From the NCBI GenBank assembly GCA_009746045.1, contig RPFO01000072.1, positions 3,483,237 through 3,547,236 of the forward strand: a stretch of DNA of 64,000 nucleotides. The letters run 5' to 3'. Source of the DNA: Mesostigma viride (Eukaryota > Streptophyta > Mesostigmatophyceae > Mesostigmatales > Mesostigmataceae). Below the pieces are notes generated by a model, which did not search any database, had not been told where the DNA came from, and saw nothing but the letters and a program-made list of their open reading frames with translations. Every line of letters starts with the position of its first letter. The first letter of the stretch is position 1. Positions 9,184 to 17,198 of the stretch are shown here, one piece after another. Position numbers and translations under genes: made by a program.

Positions 9184-11874
9184 GTGTACGCGAGCGAAGC
9201 CAACTGCATCAAGCCGGAGGTGGCTGCCAGTGCGAGGTATTGGAATGTACCTGCCCCCAGCCGAGGGTGCACCATGGCGGAGTGGGGCAAGTTGATGGGG
9301 AGGGCAGCGGACGTGGGGATGGTGGAGTTCCGAGAGACGCGGCCAAAGTGGGTAGACGGATGTTTTGGGGTGGCCAAAGGAGTGGGGGAGTTAAGGCTCA
9401 TTGTGAATAAGAAGTTGGGGAACGCACTGTGGGTGGACCCCCCTAAGACGGTGTTACCCCACCTGGGCATATACTCGGAGGTCTATATCAAGGGTCGGTG
9501 CTACACGGCCAAGAGCGATCTGGTCTCGTATTACTATACCATCCAAGTGCCGGAGTGGTGGTGGGATTATCAAGGGCTACCTGATGTGTGGTCCACCGAT
9601 GTCGGGCTGCCGGGGCGGCGGAGGAGGGTGTGGCCAGTGCTGAAAGTGCTGGCCATGGGGCACTCCCACGCTGTAGCGCTAGGGGAAGCCATCCATGAGA
9701 TGGTCCTCTATGCCACGGGCGCTTTGGATCCTAGACGGCAGGTGAACCGCCTCACAAGTGTAGGGGAGCTGACCGTGCTTCGGAATGCATGGGGTAACCC
9801 AACCGCCCTAGCCATCGAGTACAAGGAGGAGAGCACGAGGGAGATGCAAATCGACCTTGAGGACCCCCCTGCCCCTATGGTATCCATCACTATTGATGAC
9901 CTGGTGGTCAGCAATGGGCGCACGTGCGAGGCGGTGAATCGCTTAATCGCGAGTGCTATTGAAGACGGGTACGCGCCTAACAACCTTGTGCCCTCCAAGG
10001 ACAAGACGATCATGGCTAGCCCGGAGGGGGAGGACGAGCTAGAAGCTCTGGGTGTTGTTCACCGGCGGGATGGGGTGTTGGAGCCGACAGCTAAGCAGCT
10101 CACCCTTGTGGTTGCGCACACTCGTGTACTCCTCGAGAGGGGACGCGCTACCGCTGAGGCGCTGGCGGCCGTCGTGGGCCGGTGGGTGTGGCTGCAGATG
10201 CTCAGCCGCACTTGCTTGTCCATATGGCAGCAGAGTTTTAAGTTCATCAACCTCAAGGGGTGGGGCCAGCGAACGCGACCTTTGTGGCAAGGTGTGCGCG
10301 ATGAGCTCGAGTGTGCCATGGCGTTGGCCCCCATGCTCCGTGTGGACCGGGGGGCTGCCCTGGCTCCGGTGGTGGTGGCCTCGGATGCGTCTAGTTTTGG
10401 GCAGGGGGTTGTCTACGCTGAGATGGCCCCAGCTGAGGTGACGGAATTAGCTCGGGCCCGGGAGGTGCGGGGTTACCCAACCCTCCTCACCCCAGGTGAG
10501 GCCATGTATGCCGGGCCTAGACCCTTGACCAAGGCCGCGGAAAGAGCCATCATCCACGGGCGATGGCGCGTCGGGATCAAGAGTCGCTGGCGCGATTCGA
10601 CCATGCACATCAACGAGAAGGAAGTGCGGGCCGCTGTGAAGGGGGTGGAGCGCTCGGCCCGGAACCTCGGAACATGGGGTAAGCGGGTGGTGAGGTTAGT
10701 GGACTCCACTGCCGCTTTGGGCTGCTTGGCTAAAGGGCGTTCCTCTTCTTACCGGTTAAACAAGCAATGCCGCCGGTTGTGCGCTCTTACGTTGGTCACC
10801 GGCAGCCGCTCACAATGGGTCTGGACGCCAAGTGAGCTTCAGCCTGCGGATGGGCCTTCGCGGGGGCTTTCCATGGCTGCCTCGGTGGCCGGGTGGGTCC
10901 GCGATTTGACTCGCGAGGGTGTTCATCCCAATCCCGGGCCTCGGCTTGGCGCTAGCTACTTGACCCTTCTTGAGGGCAAGGTGAAGCCGGCTACTTTGAT
11001 GGTTTACCATCGGGGTCTTAGGTCCTTTCTCGCATGGTGGGCGAGCCGGCGGGGTCGGGTTGGCAGCTTGTTGCGCGGCTTGACGATAGAGGAATACTAT
11101 TGCGAGTATGTCGCTTGGGCGCACTCACGGTGTTACAGCCGCCAGTTGTGTGTCAATGCGCTTATGGGCCTGAATTTGTACTTCCCCCGGGAGGTGCGGG
11201 ATTGGGCCTTGGCACGAAGTGTTTTGGCTGGCTGGCGCACGTTGGCACCCCCTCGTGCCCCCCCCCCCATTCCATGGGAGGCTGCGTTTGCGCTTGCTTG
11301 TACTATTATGGTGCTCCAGCGGCAGCCTCGTGCGGCTATGATGGTCATCGTTATTTTCCAACAATACCTGCGGGTATCGGAGGCGCTCAACCTGTTGGTC
11401 GGCCATGTGCGCTTGCAGCCTGATGTTCGGTTGCGGGGTTCGCAGCGGGGCGCCTTGTTGTTGATGTCAGCTAAGACGGCTAAGGGGGAGGTGCAGTCTG
11501 TGGTGATCGAGGATGTCATGACTGAGACCCTCTTGCGGGCTTGTATGCGTGGCAAGGCGGCCTGGGAGCGGGTGTTCCCTTACGATTATGCCCAGTTCAG
11601 CCGGGTTTGGCATCAGGCCACGCAAGCTTTGGGGGTCGACACGGTGTTTACCATTCACGGGCTGCGGCATGGGGGGGCTACCTATGATTTTTTGCGGCAG
11701 CGCAGCATGGCTGATATTCAGCATCGGGGTCGCTGGCGCAGCAGCAAAACTGTCGCCCACTATGTGGGATTGCACCGGAGCTTGGCCCTCACCCTTCCTG
11801 ACGCCCTGGTTCGGGCTATCGCCGCCTGCCCCCCGCGCATTTGGCGGAGCGTCTTTTCTCTGCCTTCCTCTTAA
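9184..11874 (+). CDS. YR retroelement polyprotein: reverse transcriptase, RNase H, tyrosine recombinase
   Basis: The 896-residue frame opens with GTG; the true start may lie upstream. Reverse transcriptase covers about residues 60-300, with catalytic Asp in SDLVSYYYTI and the ITIDDLVV box near 236. RNase H follows with ASDASSFG near 399, INEKEVRA and LVDSTAALG. A tyrosine recombinase occupies about 640-880, with Arg in QQYLRVSEAL near 729, HGLRHG near 823, the HRGRW motif, and Tyr in AHYVG near 858. All residues of the R-H-R-Y set are present, so the protein looks intact. A 2A-like GVHPNPGP lies near residue 580 between RNase H and recombinase. Confidence 0.93.
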   Translation: MYASEANCIKPEVAASARYWNVPAPSRGCTMAEWGKLMGRAADVGMVEFRETRPKWVDGCFGVAKGVGELRLIVNKKLGNALWVDPPKTVLPHLGIYSEVYIKGRCYTAKSDLVSYYYTIQVPEWWWDYQGLPDVWSTDVGLPGRRRRVWPVLKVLAMGHSHAVALGEAIHEMVLYATGALDPRRQVNRLTSVGELTVLRNAWGNPTALAIEYKEESTREMQIDLEDPPAPMVSITIDDLVVSNGRTCEAVNRLIASAIEDGYAPNNLVPSKDKTIMASPEGEDELEALGVVHRRDGVLEPTAKQLTLVVAHTRVLLERGRATAEALAAVVGRWVWLQMLSRTCLSIWQQSFKFINLKGWGQRTRPLWQGVRDELECAMALAPMLRVDRGAALAPVVVASDASSFGQGVVYAEMAPAEVTELARAREVRGYPTLLTPGEAMYAGPRPLTKAAERAIIHGRWRVGIKSRWRDSTMHINEKEVRAAVKGVERSARNLGTWGKRVVRLVDSTAALGCLAKGRSSSYRLNKQCRRLCALTLVTGSRSQWVWTPSELQPADGPSRGLSMAASVAGWVRDLTREGVHPNPGPRLGASYLTLLEGKVKPATLMVYHRGLRSFLAWWASRRGRVGSLLRGLTIEEYYCEYVAWAHSRCYSRQLCVNALMGLNLYFPREVRDWALARSVLAGWRTLAPPRAPPPIPWEAAFALACTIMVLQRQPRAAMMVIVIFQQYLRVSEALNLLVGHVRLQPDVRLRGSQRGALLLMSAKTAKGEVQSVVIEDVMTETLLRACMRGKAAWERVFPYDYAQFSRVWHQATQALGVDTVFTIHGLRHGGATYDFLRQRSMADIQHRGRWRSSKTVAHYVGLHRSLALTLPDALVRAIAACPPRIWRSVFSLPSS

Positions 11875-11950
11875 GTTCCCTTCATTCTTGTCTTATGCGT
11901 CCACCGGTTTTTGTTTTGCCCCTGGCTTGGGTCGCCAGGGAGGGATGTAA

Positions 11951-12084
11951 GGGTAAGGCTAGCCTTTTTGGACATAAAGTGTTCCCATGGGTAAGGATGG
12001 CCAGTTGAGGGCCACTTCCCGATGTGCTCTACTTATTGTTTTAATAAAGAGTCTGGTTACCCTGGAGTTCCACGGTTAATAGAA
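11951..12084 (+). repeat. B1 repeat of the autonomous YR retroelement
   Basis: This 134-bp repeat begins GGGTAAGGCTAGCC and directly abuts A2. Its 3' part contains CTTATTGTTTTAATAAAGA, closely matched in the B repeats of the two ORF-less elements. Confidence 0.88.
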
Positions 12085-12463
12085 TCGGGGTTCTCTGAAC
12101 ATAGTTTCTTTATAGTGATACGGAAGGGGAGCCGCTGATGCTAGGTGAAATAGAGCTGGGTGATGTGATCGTAATAAGGTTGATTAGGCTTCTAGTGTAC
12201 GAGTATTACGGAAGATATGGCCTAATTGTTGCGGCCCATACCTTGACGGTGTGCTGAGTACCTTGACGACGGATTTTTGCGTCTAGGTTCTCCTAGCAGA
12301 TCTGTGATTGCGGACGGGTTTGCAACAGGCAATATCTGAAGTAAAACTTGACGGCTAAAACTGTTTAGAGGCCGTTGCCGGATCTGGCCGTTGGTAGAGA
12401 GCCGTTGGCCTTGAAACACGATAAAAGCTTGCTCACCTAGCTCATGGCGGTCTCTTTTGTTTT
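12085..12463 (+). repeat. A2 repeat of the autonomous YR retroelement
   Basis: This copy of A1 lies downstream of the ORFs. It is followed by the C-rich spacer CCCACCCGCCCTCCC, a feature shared by all three split-repeat elements here. Confidence 0.93.
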
Positions 12464-12496
12464 CCCACCCGCCCTCCCTGTGTGTTGCCTGTTTGG

Positions 12497-12583
12497 GGGT
12501 AAGGCTAGCCTTTTTGGACATAAAGTGTTCCCATGGGTAAGGATGGCCAGTTGAGGGCCACTTCCCGATGTGCTCTACTTATT
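12497..12583 (+). repeat. B2 repeat, 3'-truncated
   Basis: It matches the first 87 bases of B1, then passes into viral sequence at CTTATT. The last 47 bases of B1 are missing. Confidence 0.85.
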
Positions 12584-13345
12584 TACCGATTTTCTTTTCT
12601 TAGGCGTTTTCGTTTCCGAATCCGTATCCGAAGTTGTCGGGGAAGGAGAGTCGGAAGCCGCGAACACACCGGTCTTGTCAAGGTAGTCGATGCCTCCTTT
12701 TGCGTCGATCTCCATCCATTCATTGCGAAAGGACTGCATCACAGGAAAGTACTTACGAAACCAGTCCCGGTCCCGCCGAATCTCGAGAATGTCTAAAACC
12801 TGCTCGGTCCATGTCGTGGCAGGGGAGAACTGCACAAAGTGCGCGATCTCGAGGTTCAATATCTCCAACAGTATTTGGACCTGCGGGATGTAATACTTAG
12901 GGCACTCGTGCGTGATTTTGCGCTTCATAGGACACTTGATTTCGACCAAAATTCCGTCCGTTGTCACTCTGTCTGGGCTTCCGCCGAGCCAGGGGTGGAG
13001 AGGGTGCGCGATGAGGCCGAAACAGAGACACTTTTTGCCCGTCTTCTTGGAGTACTCTTCTGCAGCGATGTCTTCGTTGTCATTTCCCCACTTGGTGGCA
13101 GCGTTACCGTGAAAAGCGTACTTTTGGTCTCCGAGTTTTTTTCGGAGGAGCTTCTTGCGGCTTTGATACGGGTTCCATCCAATTGCCGCCGCCAGATCCG
13201 ACGCAGTCAACATCTTGTCTCGTATCGCGTACCACTCGGGACTCTTTTGCGGAGGCGCCTTGACTCGCATGAGTTCGATAACGGCAGGATGGATTTCAGA
13301 GTCCATCGAGCTGTGGACCGCAACTTGCGATATTCCGCTTCCCAT
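12584..13345 (-). pseudogene. YqaJ/lambda-exonuclease-like viral recombinase nuclease, interrupted
   Basis: This is a lambda-exonuclease/YqaJ family nuclease, which in viruses degrades one strand of DNA ends for recombination or resolves replication intermediates. Visible motifs are the N-terminal SPEWYAIRDKMLTAS, the metal-binding GGSPDRV and VEIKCP (the D...ExK core), and PQVQILLEIL. The ATG at 13345 is the first start; 13306 is an alternative. The nuclease domain is complete, but the C-terminal tail is split off by the YR retroelement and resumes at 7233. It lies 23 bases downstream of the resolvase gene on the same strand, suggesting a recombination pair. Confidence 0.88.
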
Positions 13346-13368
13346 CCTCGACGATTTTTTGCGTCTCC

Positions 13369-13953
13369 TTACAGACGAACAAGTTTTTTTCGACTAACCT
13401 CTCTCGTTTTTAAAAAACAAGACAGCCCTTGCAAAAGGGCGTCCGCGGCGTCGTCTTTCTTACCAAGCCCCTCAAAAAACTCGATCCATGCGGGCACCTT
13501 TTGCAGGATTTGGGTAACTTGCTCGATGGAAACTTTCTTGTTGTATCTGTACTTGTCTTTAAGGTCGCAGACGATTTCAGGGCCCGTGTAGACTTTCAAT
13601 TTGTGAGCCGGAGAGTAGAGATTGGTTTGGACTTCTGTCGATTTAAATAAGTTGTGACACTCGAAAAAGGACATGATGACGTAAGAGAGAGCTTTCATCT
13701 TGGCGTTCGTGTTCGGCTGACGTTCGATGACGACTCGGTCCGCCGTTCCCAACCATCCGATTCGCTCGTTTAGAGTTTTCAATACCTTTTTACACGCGTC
13801 ATCCAAAGACGTAGCGCCGAGGTTGATGAGTTCCCACTTGAGAATTTCGAACTTGATATTGCTTGCAAACTCATTCGATTCTAGCTCTTCTTCGGAGTTT
13901 AGGAAGCAATAGGATAAGTTCGCGATCCCCACGTCAAAACTTACCAACTTCAT
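13369..13953 (-). CDS. Holliday junction resolvase, poxvirus A22 / RuvC-like
   Basis: This 194-residue protein has the RNase H-fold resolvase signature. Catalytic acidic residues are visible in VSFDVGIANLSY (residues 3-14), VVIERQ (about 77-82) and GKKDDAADALLQ (near 175). A22-type resolvases cut four-way junctions to separate concatemeric viral genomes before packaging. Its length matches the family. A TATATA sequence lies about 25 bases upstream of the ATG. It is divergent from the gene at 13982, and the exonuclease gene follows on the same strand. The frame is intact. Confidence 0.88.
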   Translation of the reverse strand: MKLVSFDVGIANLSYCFLNSEEELESNEFASNIKFEILKWELINLGATSLDDACKKVLKTLNERIGWLGTADRVVIERQPNTNAKMKALSYVIMSFFECHNLFKSTEVQTNLYSPAHKLKVYTGPEIVCDLKDKYRYNKKVSIEQVTQILQKVPAWIEFFEGLGKKDDAADALLQGLSCFLKTREVSRKKLVRL

Positions 13954-13981
13954 GGCTCACAATTCTCGCATATATAGTATC

Positions 13982-14494
13982 ATGATTCCGATAAACGTAC
14001 CTTTCAACATTTCATATGCGGACTTTGTTGGCGGAACCACAACCGCCATCGGAAGGCTAGAAGACAAAAAACTAGTGGAAAAAATGTACCCTGTTTATCG
14101 AAAATTTTTGTCGGGTCAAAACCTAGACGCTATCAAGAACAGGTTCCGGTGCACCTATCGGGTCGACATCCCGATCGATAAAATCGTTCAGAAAGCGAGA
14201 ATGACGTACGAGTCTCGTAACGATATAAAGCTACTTGAACGACGATCTGTCACTCGTAAAAGCTGCGAGGATCAATGGGATCTCATTGAGGAACTTAATA
14301 AGGACTTGTGGGAAAAACTGAAAAGAGATAGGAGCGAGTTTTCTAATACGGAATACTTTGAGAGGCTTATTGCCGTGGCGCTTGGCGAATCAAATTTGGG
14401 ATCTTTTGTGAACGCACTTCCTCAGTACACAGTCGCGACTCTTCGTAATAATCAGACGGATCCGATTATTATCGACCGGATTATCGAAGCTTAG
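13982..14494 (+). CDS. Viral protein of unknown function, 170 aa
   Basis: The start at 13982 is favoured because CATATATAG lies directly upstream; an ATG at 13952 would overlap the start of the divergent resolvase gene. The protein is mixed alpha/beta with many charged residues and lacks membrane segments or metal motifs. I do not recognise it. The next gene begins 29 bases after its stop on the same strand. Confidence 0.7.
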   Translation: MIPINVPFNISYADFVGGTTTAIGRLEDKKLVEKMYPVYRKFLSGQNLDAIKNRFRCTYRVDIPIDKIVQKARMTYESRNDIKLLERRSVTRKSCEDQWDLIEELNKDLWEKLKRDRSEFSNTEYFERLIAVALGESNLGSFVNALPQYTVATLRNNQTDPIIIDRIIEA

Positions 14495-14523
14495 AAGAAA
14501 ATTTTGATTCGTATTGAAAAGGA

Positions 14524-15300
14524 ATGAAGTGCGGTGAGAAGACCAAAAGCGGAGGTCGATGTCTAAATCAGGTTTTAAGGGGCAAGAAATCGTGTCATCT
14601 CCACGTAAAAAAACACAAGGTTGCAATGGGAGGAGTTACGGAAGGAAGTCATAATCAACATGTGTCAGAAGTTCCGGAAGAAAGTTCTAATCGGCAAGTG
14701 TCAGATATTCGGGAAAGAAGTAATAATCAGCGACCAATCAGAGTTCCGGGAATCTCTTTTGAACAACGACTGCATCAAACGCGTCGAAGTTCGCCACCTC
14801 CCAAAAATCGCGAGTTTTTAGCGCGAGTGAGGGAACTAGAGCGGCAACGAGCGGAGGAGGAGAAAAACAACACGTTTCGATTACATGCACTACCTCCTCC
14901 TGCCTTAGTATCTGTTTTGCACGGTGTGGGCTATTCCGACATACCCGCGTTAAGGAGTACTTCCAAATATTTTTATGAACACATTCCGGGACTCCTGATG
15001 GAAGTCGATAGAGTGTACCGTGAAGAAGACGAACAGAAAATGTTGAACGCACAGATTGAATTCCAAGAAGCACAAAATTGGCGCGATTACCTCGCAGGAC
15101 TTCATCTTGAAGATCCATCAGACCAGGATCTAAGAAATTGGTTTGACGATGCTATTACCAATCAATTGGATGCCAAAGAGAAGTTGCGAATAGCAGAAGA
15201 AACATATACGGATACGGTTCGAAAGACAAATGCCGCAAGAGAATTGGTTGAATCGAATGAGGGCCATGGCGGACAACAACGAAGGTACAGGTTCGTTTAA
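14524..15300 (+). CDS. Cys/His N-terminal motif protein with F-box-like segment
   Basis: Residues 1-31 carry a short Cys/His motif (CGEKTKSGGRCLNQ, then SCHLHV), similar to small zinc-binding modules in giant-virus proteins. The middle is low-complexity. Around residues 120-160 lies LHALPPPALVSVLHGVGYSD followed by LRSTSKYFYEH, which looks like a degenerate F-box. A coiled-coil-like, glutamate-rich C-terminus follows. The genes at 45734-46579 and 55456-55830 share the N-terminal motif. F-box proteins link substrates to SCF ubiquitin ligases. That role is inferred here only from the weak pattern. Confidence 0.7.
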   Translation: MKCGEKTKSGGRCLNQVLRGKKSCHLHVKKHKVAMGGVTEGSHNQHVSEVPEESSNRQVSDIRERSNNQRPIRVPGISFEQRLHQTRRSSPPPKNREFLARVRELERQRAEEEKNNTFRLHALPPPALVSVLHGVGYSDIPALRSTSKYFYEHIPGLLMEVDRVYREEDEQKMLNAQIEFQEAQNWRDYLAGLHLEDPSDQDLRNWFDDAITNQLDAKEKLRIAEETYTDTVRKTNAARELVESNEGHGGQQRRYRFV

Positions 15301-15347
15301 AGGCTTTTGATAATTTTGACAAGAAGAATATATCAACACGACGTCAA

Positions 15348-16046
15348 ATGGACTCCTCGGCTCATTGCGGTAAGTTGATGAACGTCAGTCTCGGCGCTCC
15401 TATCGTTTTGACTGAGGAGGAACACTTGGAGTATCAACAAACGGGTGCCATGCCTGCTCGCGTCGTAACCGATGGCGGAACTTCTACCGCGTCTGCGATT
15501 CCAACGGTGATTGAACCAGACATGTCGCTAGCTCCTCATACTGACAAGCCTGCACTTTCAGTTGATCCCGAGGTTGTCAAGAAGCAGGTGGCCGTTGATG
15601 CGAAGGAGGACCCGGAGAACTTGCAAGTATCAAGCCAAAAGCTCGCCGTGATCAGTTTTGTGGCCCCTCCTAACGCGACTCATATCGCGATCAAAATTCG
15701 CGGGGTTTTTGACACGATCGAAGCAGCGGAAGAGCACGCCGGGAAGTTGATGGAGAACGATCCTAATTTCGACATTTTTGTAGTTTCGATGTACAATTGG
15801 CTCGTGATGCCTGTTCCCGATGATCTTCGCGCTGGAATCAAGCACCGATATGTTGACCAGAGGCTGGAGAAGATCATGGAGAAGTATCACACGGATCGTT
15901 TAAAGACGAAGGAGTTCAACCAGCAAAGAATCCAGGAGAGCCGTGATAACGCCGCGAAGGGCGAGGCTGGGGACGTACAAGAAGGTGCCATTCCCCACTC
16001 CATTGTGCTAGAGGGCGGAGCTCCAACTCTGGAGCCGGTCGAGTAA
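15348..16046 (+). CDS. Conserved giant-virus protein, DUF5832-like
   Basis: The C-terminal half contains KLAVISFVAP, IAIKIRGVFDTIEAAEEHA and VVSMYNWLVMP. This is the signature, as I remember it, of a family found widely in mimiviruses and other Nucleocytoviricota (DUF5832). No biochemical function is known to me. The N-terminal 90 residues are variable and probably disordered. AATATATC lies about 20 bases before the ATG. The 3' end overlaps the convergent gene at 16008-16472 by 39 bases. Confidence 0.8.
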   Translation: MDSSAHCGKLMNVSLGAPIVLTEEEHLEYQQTGAMPARVVTDGGTSTASAIPTVIEPDMSLAPHTDKPALSVDPEVVKKQVAVDAKEDPENLQVSSQKLAVISFVAPPNATHIAIKIRGVFDTIEAAEEHAGKLMENDPNFDIFVVSMYNWLVMPVPDDLRAGIKHRYVDQRLEKIMEKYHTDRLKTKEFNQQRIQESRDNAAKGEAGDVQEGAIPHSIVLEGGAPTLEPVE

Positions 16047-16472
16047 AGATCCGAATCTACCCGTAACCTCGTTTTCTCTGCACAAGCGGTCGACCCATTC
16101 TTGTTTAGGAAGTCTGAGCATGTACATCACATTTTCGGATGTGAATCTGTGAGTCTTAGTCATTGACTCATCGCCGTCTTCCGTTTTCAAGAATAAAACG
16201 TCTTGAAACACTGTTTCGCCTAGAATAAGGGAGGCCGTTTTGTTTATTTGTCCATCAGATGCATTTGTATCGGAAGAGTATACGGAAACGCTTCTACCTC
16301 GATACGGAACGCCTCCAGAAGGCATCAGTATGTCTAAGATTTTGGGAGAAGGAATGTACTTCTCGACGCTTGTCCATGACCATTCGTACGGGAAATCTAC
16401 AATAAAAAGCCCTTCTTGAGACCTCAGTGCTACGAGCGCAGTAGAGGCAGGCGGGGCGTTGTCGGAATCCAT
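16008..16472 (-). CDS. Viral protein of unknown function, 154 aa
   Basis: This is a soluble-looking protein without membrane segments, Cys pairs or a recognised catalytic motif. The minus-strand upstream sequence contains TGTATACTATT about 25 bases before the ATG. Its tail overlaps the convergent DUF5832-like gene, an arrangement common in this compact region. It is divergent from the gene at 16509 and the two share a short AT-rich promoter region. Confidence 0.7.
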   Translation of the reverse strand: MDSDNAPPASTALVALRSQEGLFIVDFPYEWSWTSVEKYIPSPKILDILMPSGGVPYRGRSVSVYSSDTNASDGQINKTASLILGETVFQDVLFLKTEDGDESMTKTHRFTSENVMYMLRLPKQEWVDRLCRENEVTGRFGSLLDRLQSWSSAL

Positions 16473-16508
16473 TTATTCCCCAGAATAGTATACAAGAGCG
16501 AGAAGTTT

Positions 16509-16895
16509 ATGTCTCGACTAACGGCGAGCAGCGCGTACGACCTCGTAAAAGCATCACAAGCCGGTTCACGAATTGTTGAGGATAAGATTTCTAGAGCGGT
16601 AGAAAACTGCATTCGTTCTACTGCTTCTCAAGGCCATACGTCCTTGTTGTATGCAGTGCCGACGTACCAGTTCGGGATGCCTATATACGATGTGCAAAAG
16701 GTCGTACGGCACGTTGGCAAGTCATTCGCGAAAAAAGGATTTCGTGTAAAAATAGTTGGAACGAGTCATCTATACATGGAGTGGGGAGCGATTCCTAAGA
16801 AAAATGCTAATTTAAGTAAACCCAAGCCAGTTCAGTCCCAGCAAGTGTTGGACGCAACTCGCAGAGTTCGATTTAATTTATCAAAACTTTCTTGA
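16509..16895 (+). CDS. Conserved giant-virus protein (DUF5759-like), 128 aa
   Basis: The start at 16509 follows a shared TATAC element. The pattern LLYAVPTYQFGMPIYDVQKV, followed by KKGFRVKIVGTSHLYMEWG, matches a small family recurrent in Nucleocytoviricota (a bulky beta-strand pair ending in a Trp-Gly). I recall this as DUF5759, though the number is from memory. The function is unknown. The tail overlaps the convergent gene at 16881 by 15 bases. Confidence 0.68.
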   Translation: MSRLTASSAYDLVKASQAGSRIVEDKISRAVENCIRSTASQGHTSLLYAVPTYQFGMPIYDVQKVVRHVGKSFAKKGFRVKIVGTSHLYMEWGAIPKKNANLSKPKPVQSQQVLDATRRVRFNLSKLS

Positions 16896-17165
16896 CTCAA
16901 TTGCAAGCTCCAACACCCAGAGAAGTACCAATCCTAATAAAAACGTATTAAAAAACTCCAATGCGCCCATGGGAGAGCATTTCTCCAATCCCAATTGACA
17001 GAACGTTTTATTCGCATATGCGCACATCCCTCTTACAGCCGGAGCCGGCTCTCTATAGTTTACCCCTCCAAACTCGCCCGTTGGGGGTGGTTGGGGTTTC
17101 GGAATTGGCGCATAAGCCATTCTCGGGCGATGCCAATGAGGATGAACAAGTGCAATCGATGTCAT
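16881..17165 (-). CDS. Small protein with C-terminal membrane anchor, 94 aa
   Basis: The N-terminal half is proline-rich (PIPKPQPPPTGEFGG) with four cysteines in the middle. Residues 68-87 form one hydrophobic helix ending in a short basic tail, so it is probably tail-anchored. CTATATGAATTAATAC precedes the ATG, giving a start-proximal TATA. No family is recognised. Confidence 0.6.
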   Translation of the reverse strand: MTSIALVHPHWHRPRMAYAPIPKPQPPPTGEFGGVNYREPAPAVRGMCAYANKTFCQLGLEKCSPMGALEFFNTFLLGLVLLWVLELAIESRKF

Positions 17166-17198
17166 GTATTAATTCATATAGCGAGAATAGAATTTACA

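Larger units (their letters stand above)
7234..12583 (+). mobile_element. YR retrotransposon with split direct repeats (PAT/Ngaro/TOC1-like), autonomous
   Basis: The order is A1 (7234-7612), ORFs, B1 (11951-12084), A2 (12085-12463), a C-rich spacer, and B2 (12497-12583). This A1-ORF-B1-A2-B2 arrangement is the split-direct-repeat layout of PAT and Ngaro type DIRS-order retroelements. A1 and A2 appear identical over 379 bp. B2 stops after 87 of the 134 bases in B1. The element interrupts the viral exonuclease gene and is flanked by a 7-bp duplication (TACCGAT at 7227-7233 and 12584-12590). It is visibly richer in G+C than the viral genes. Confidence 0.93.
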
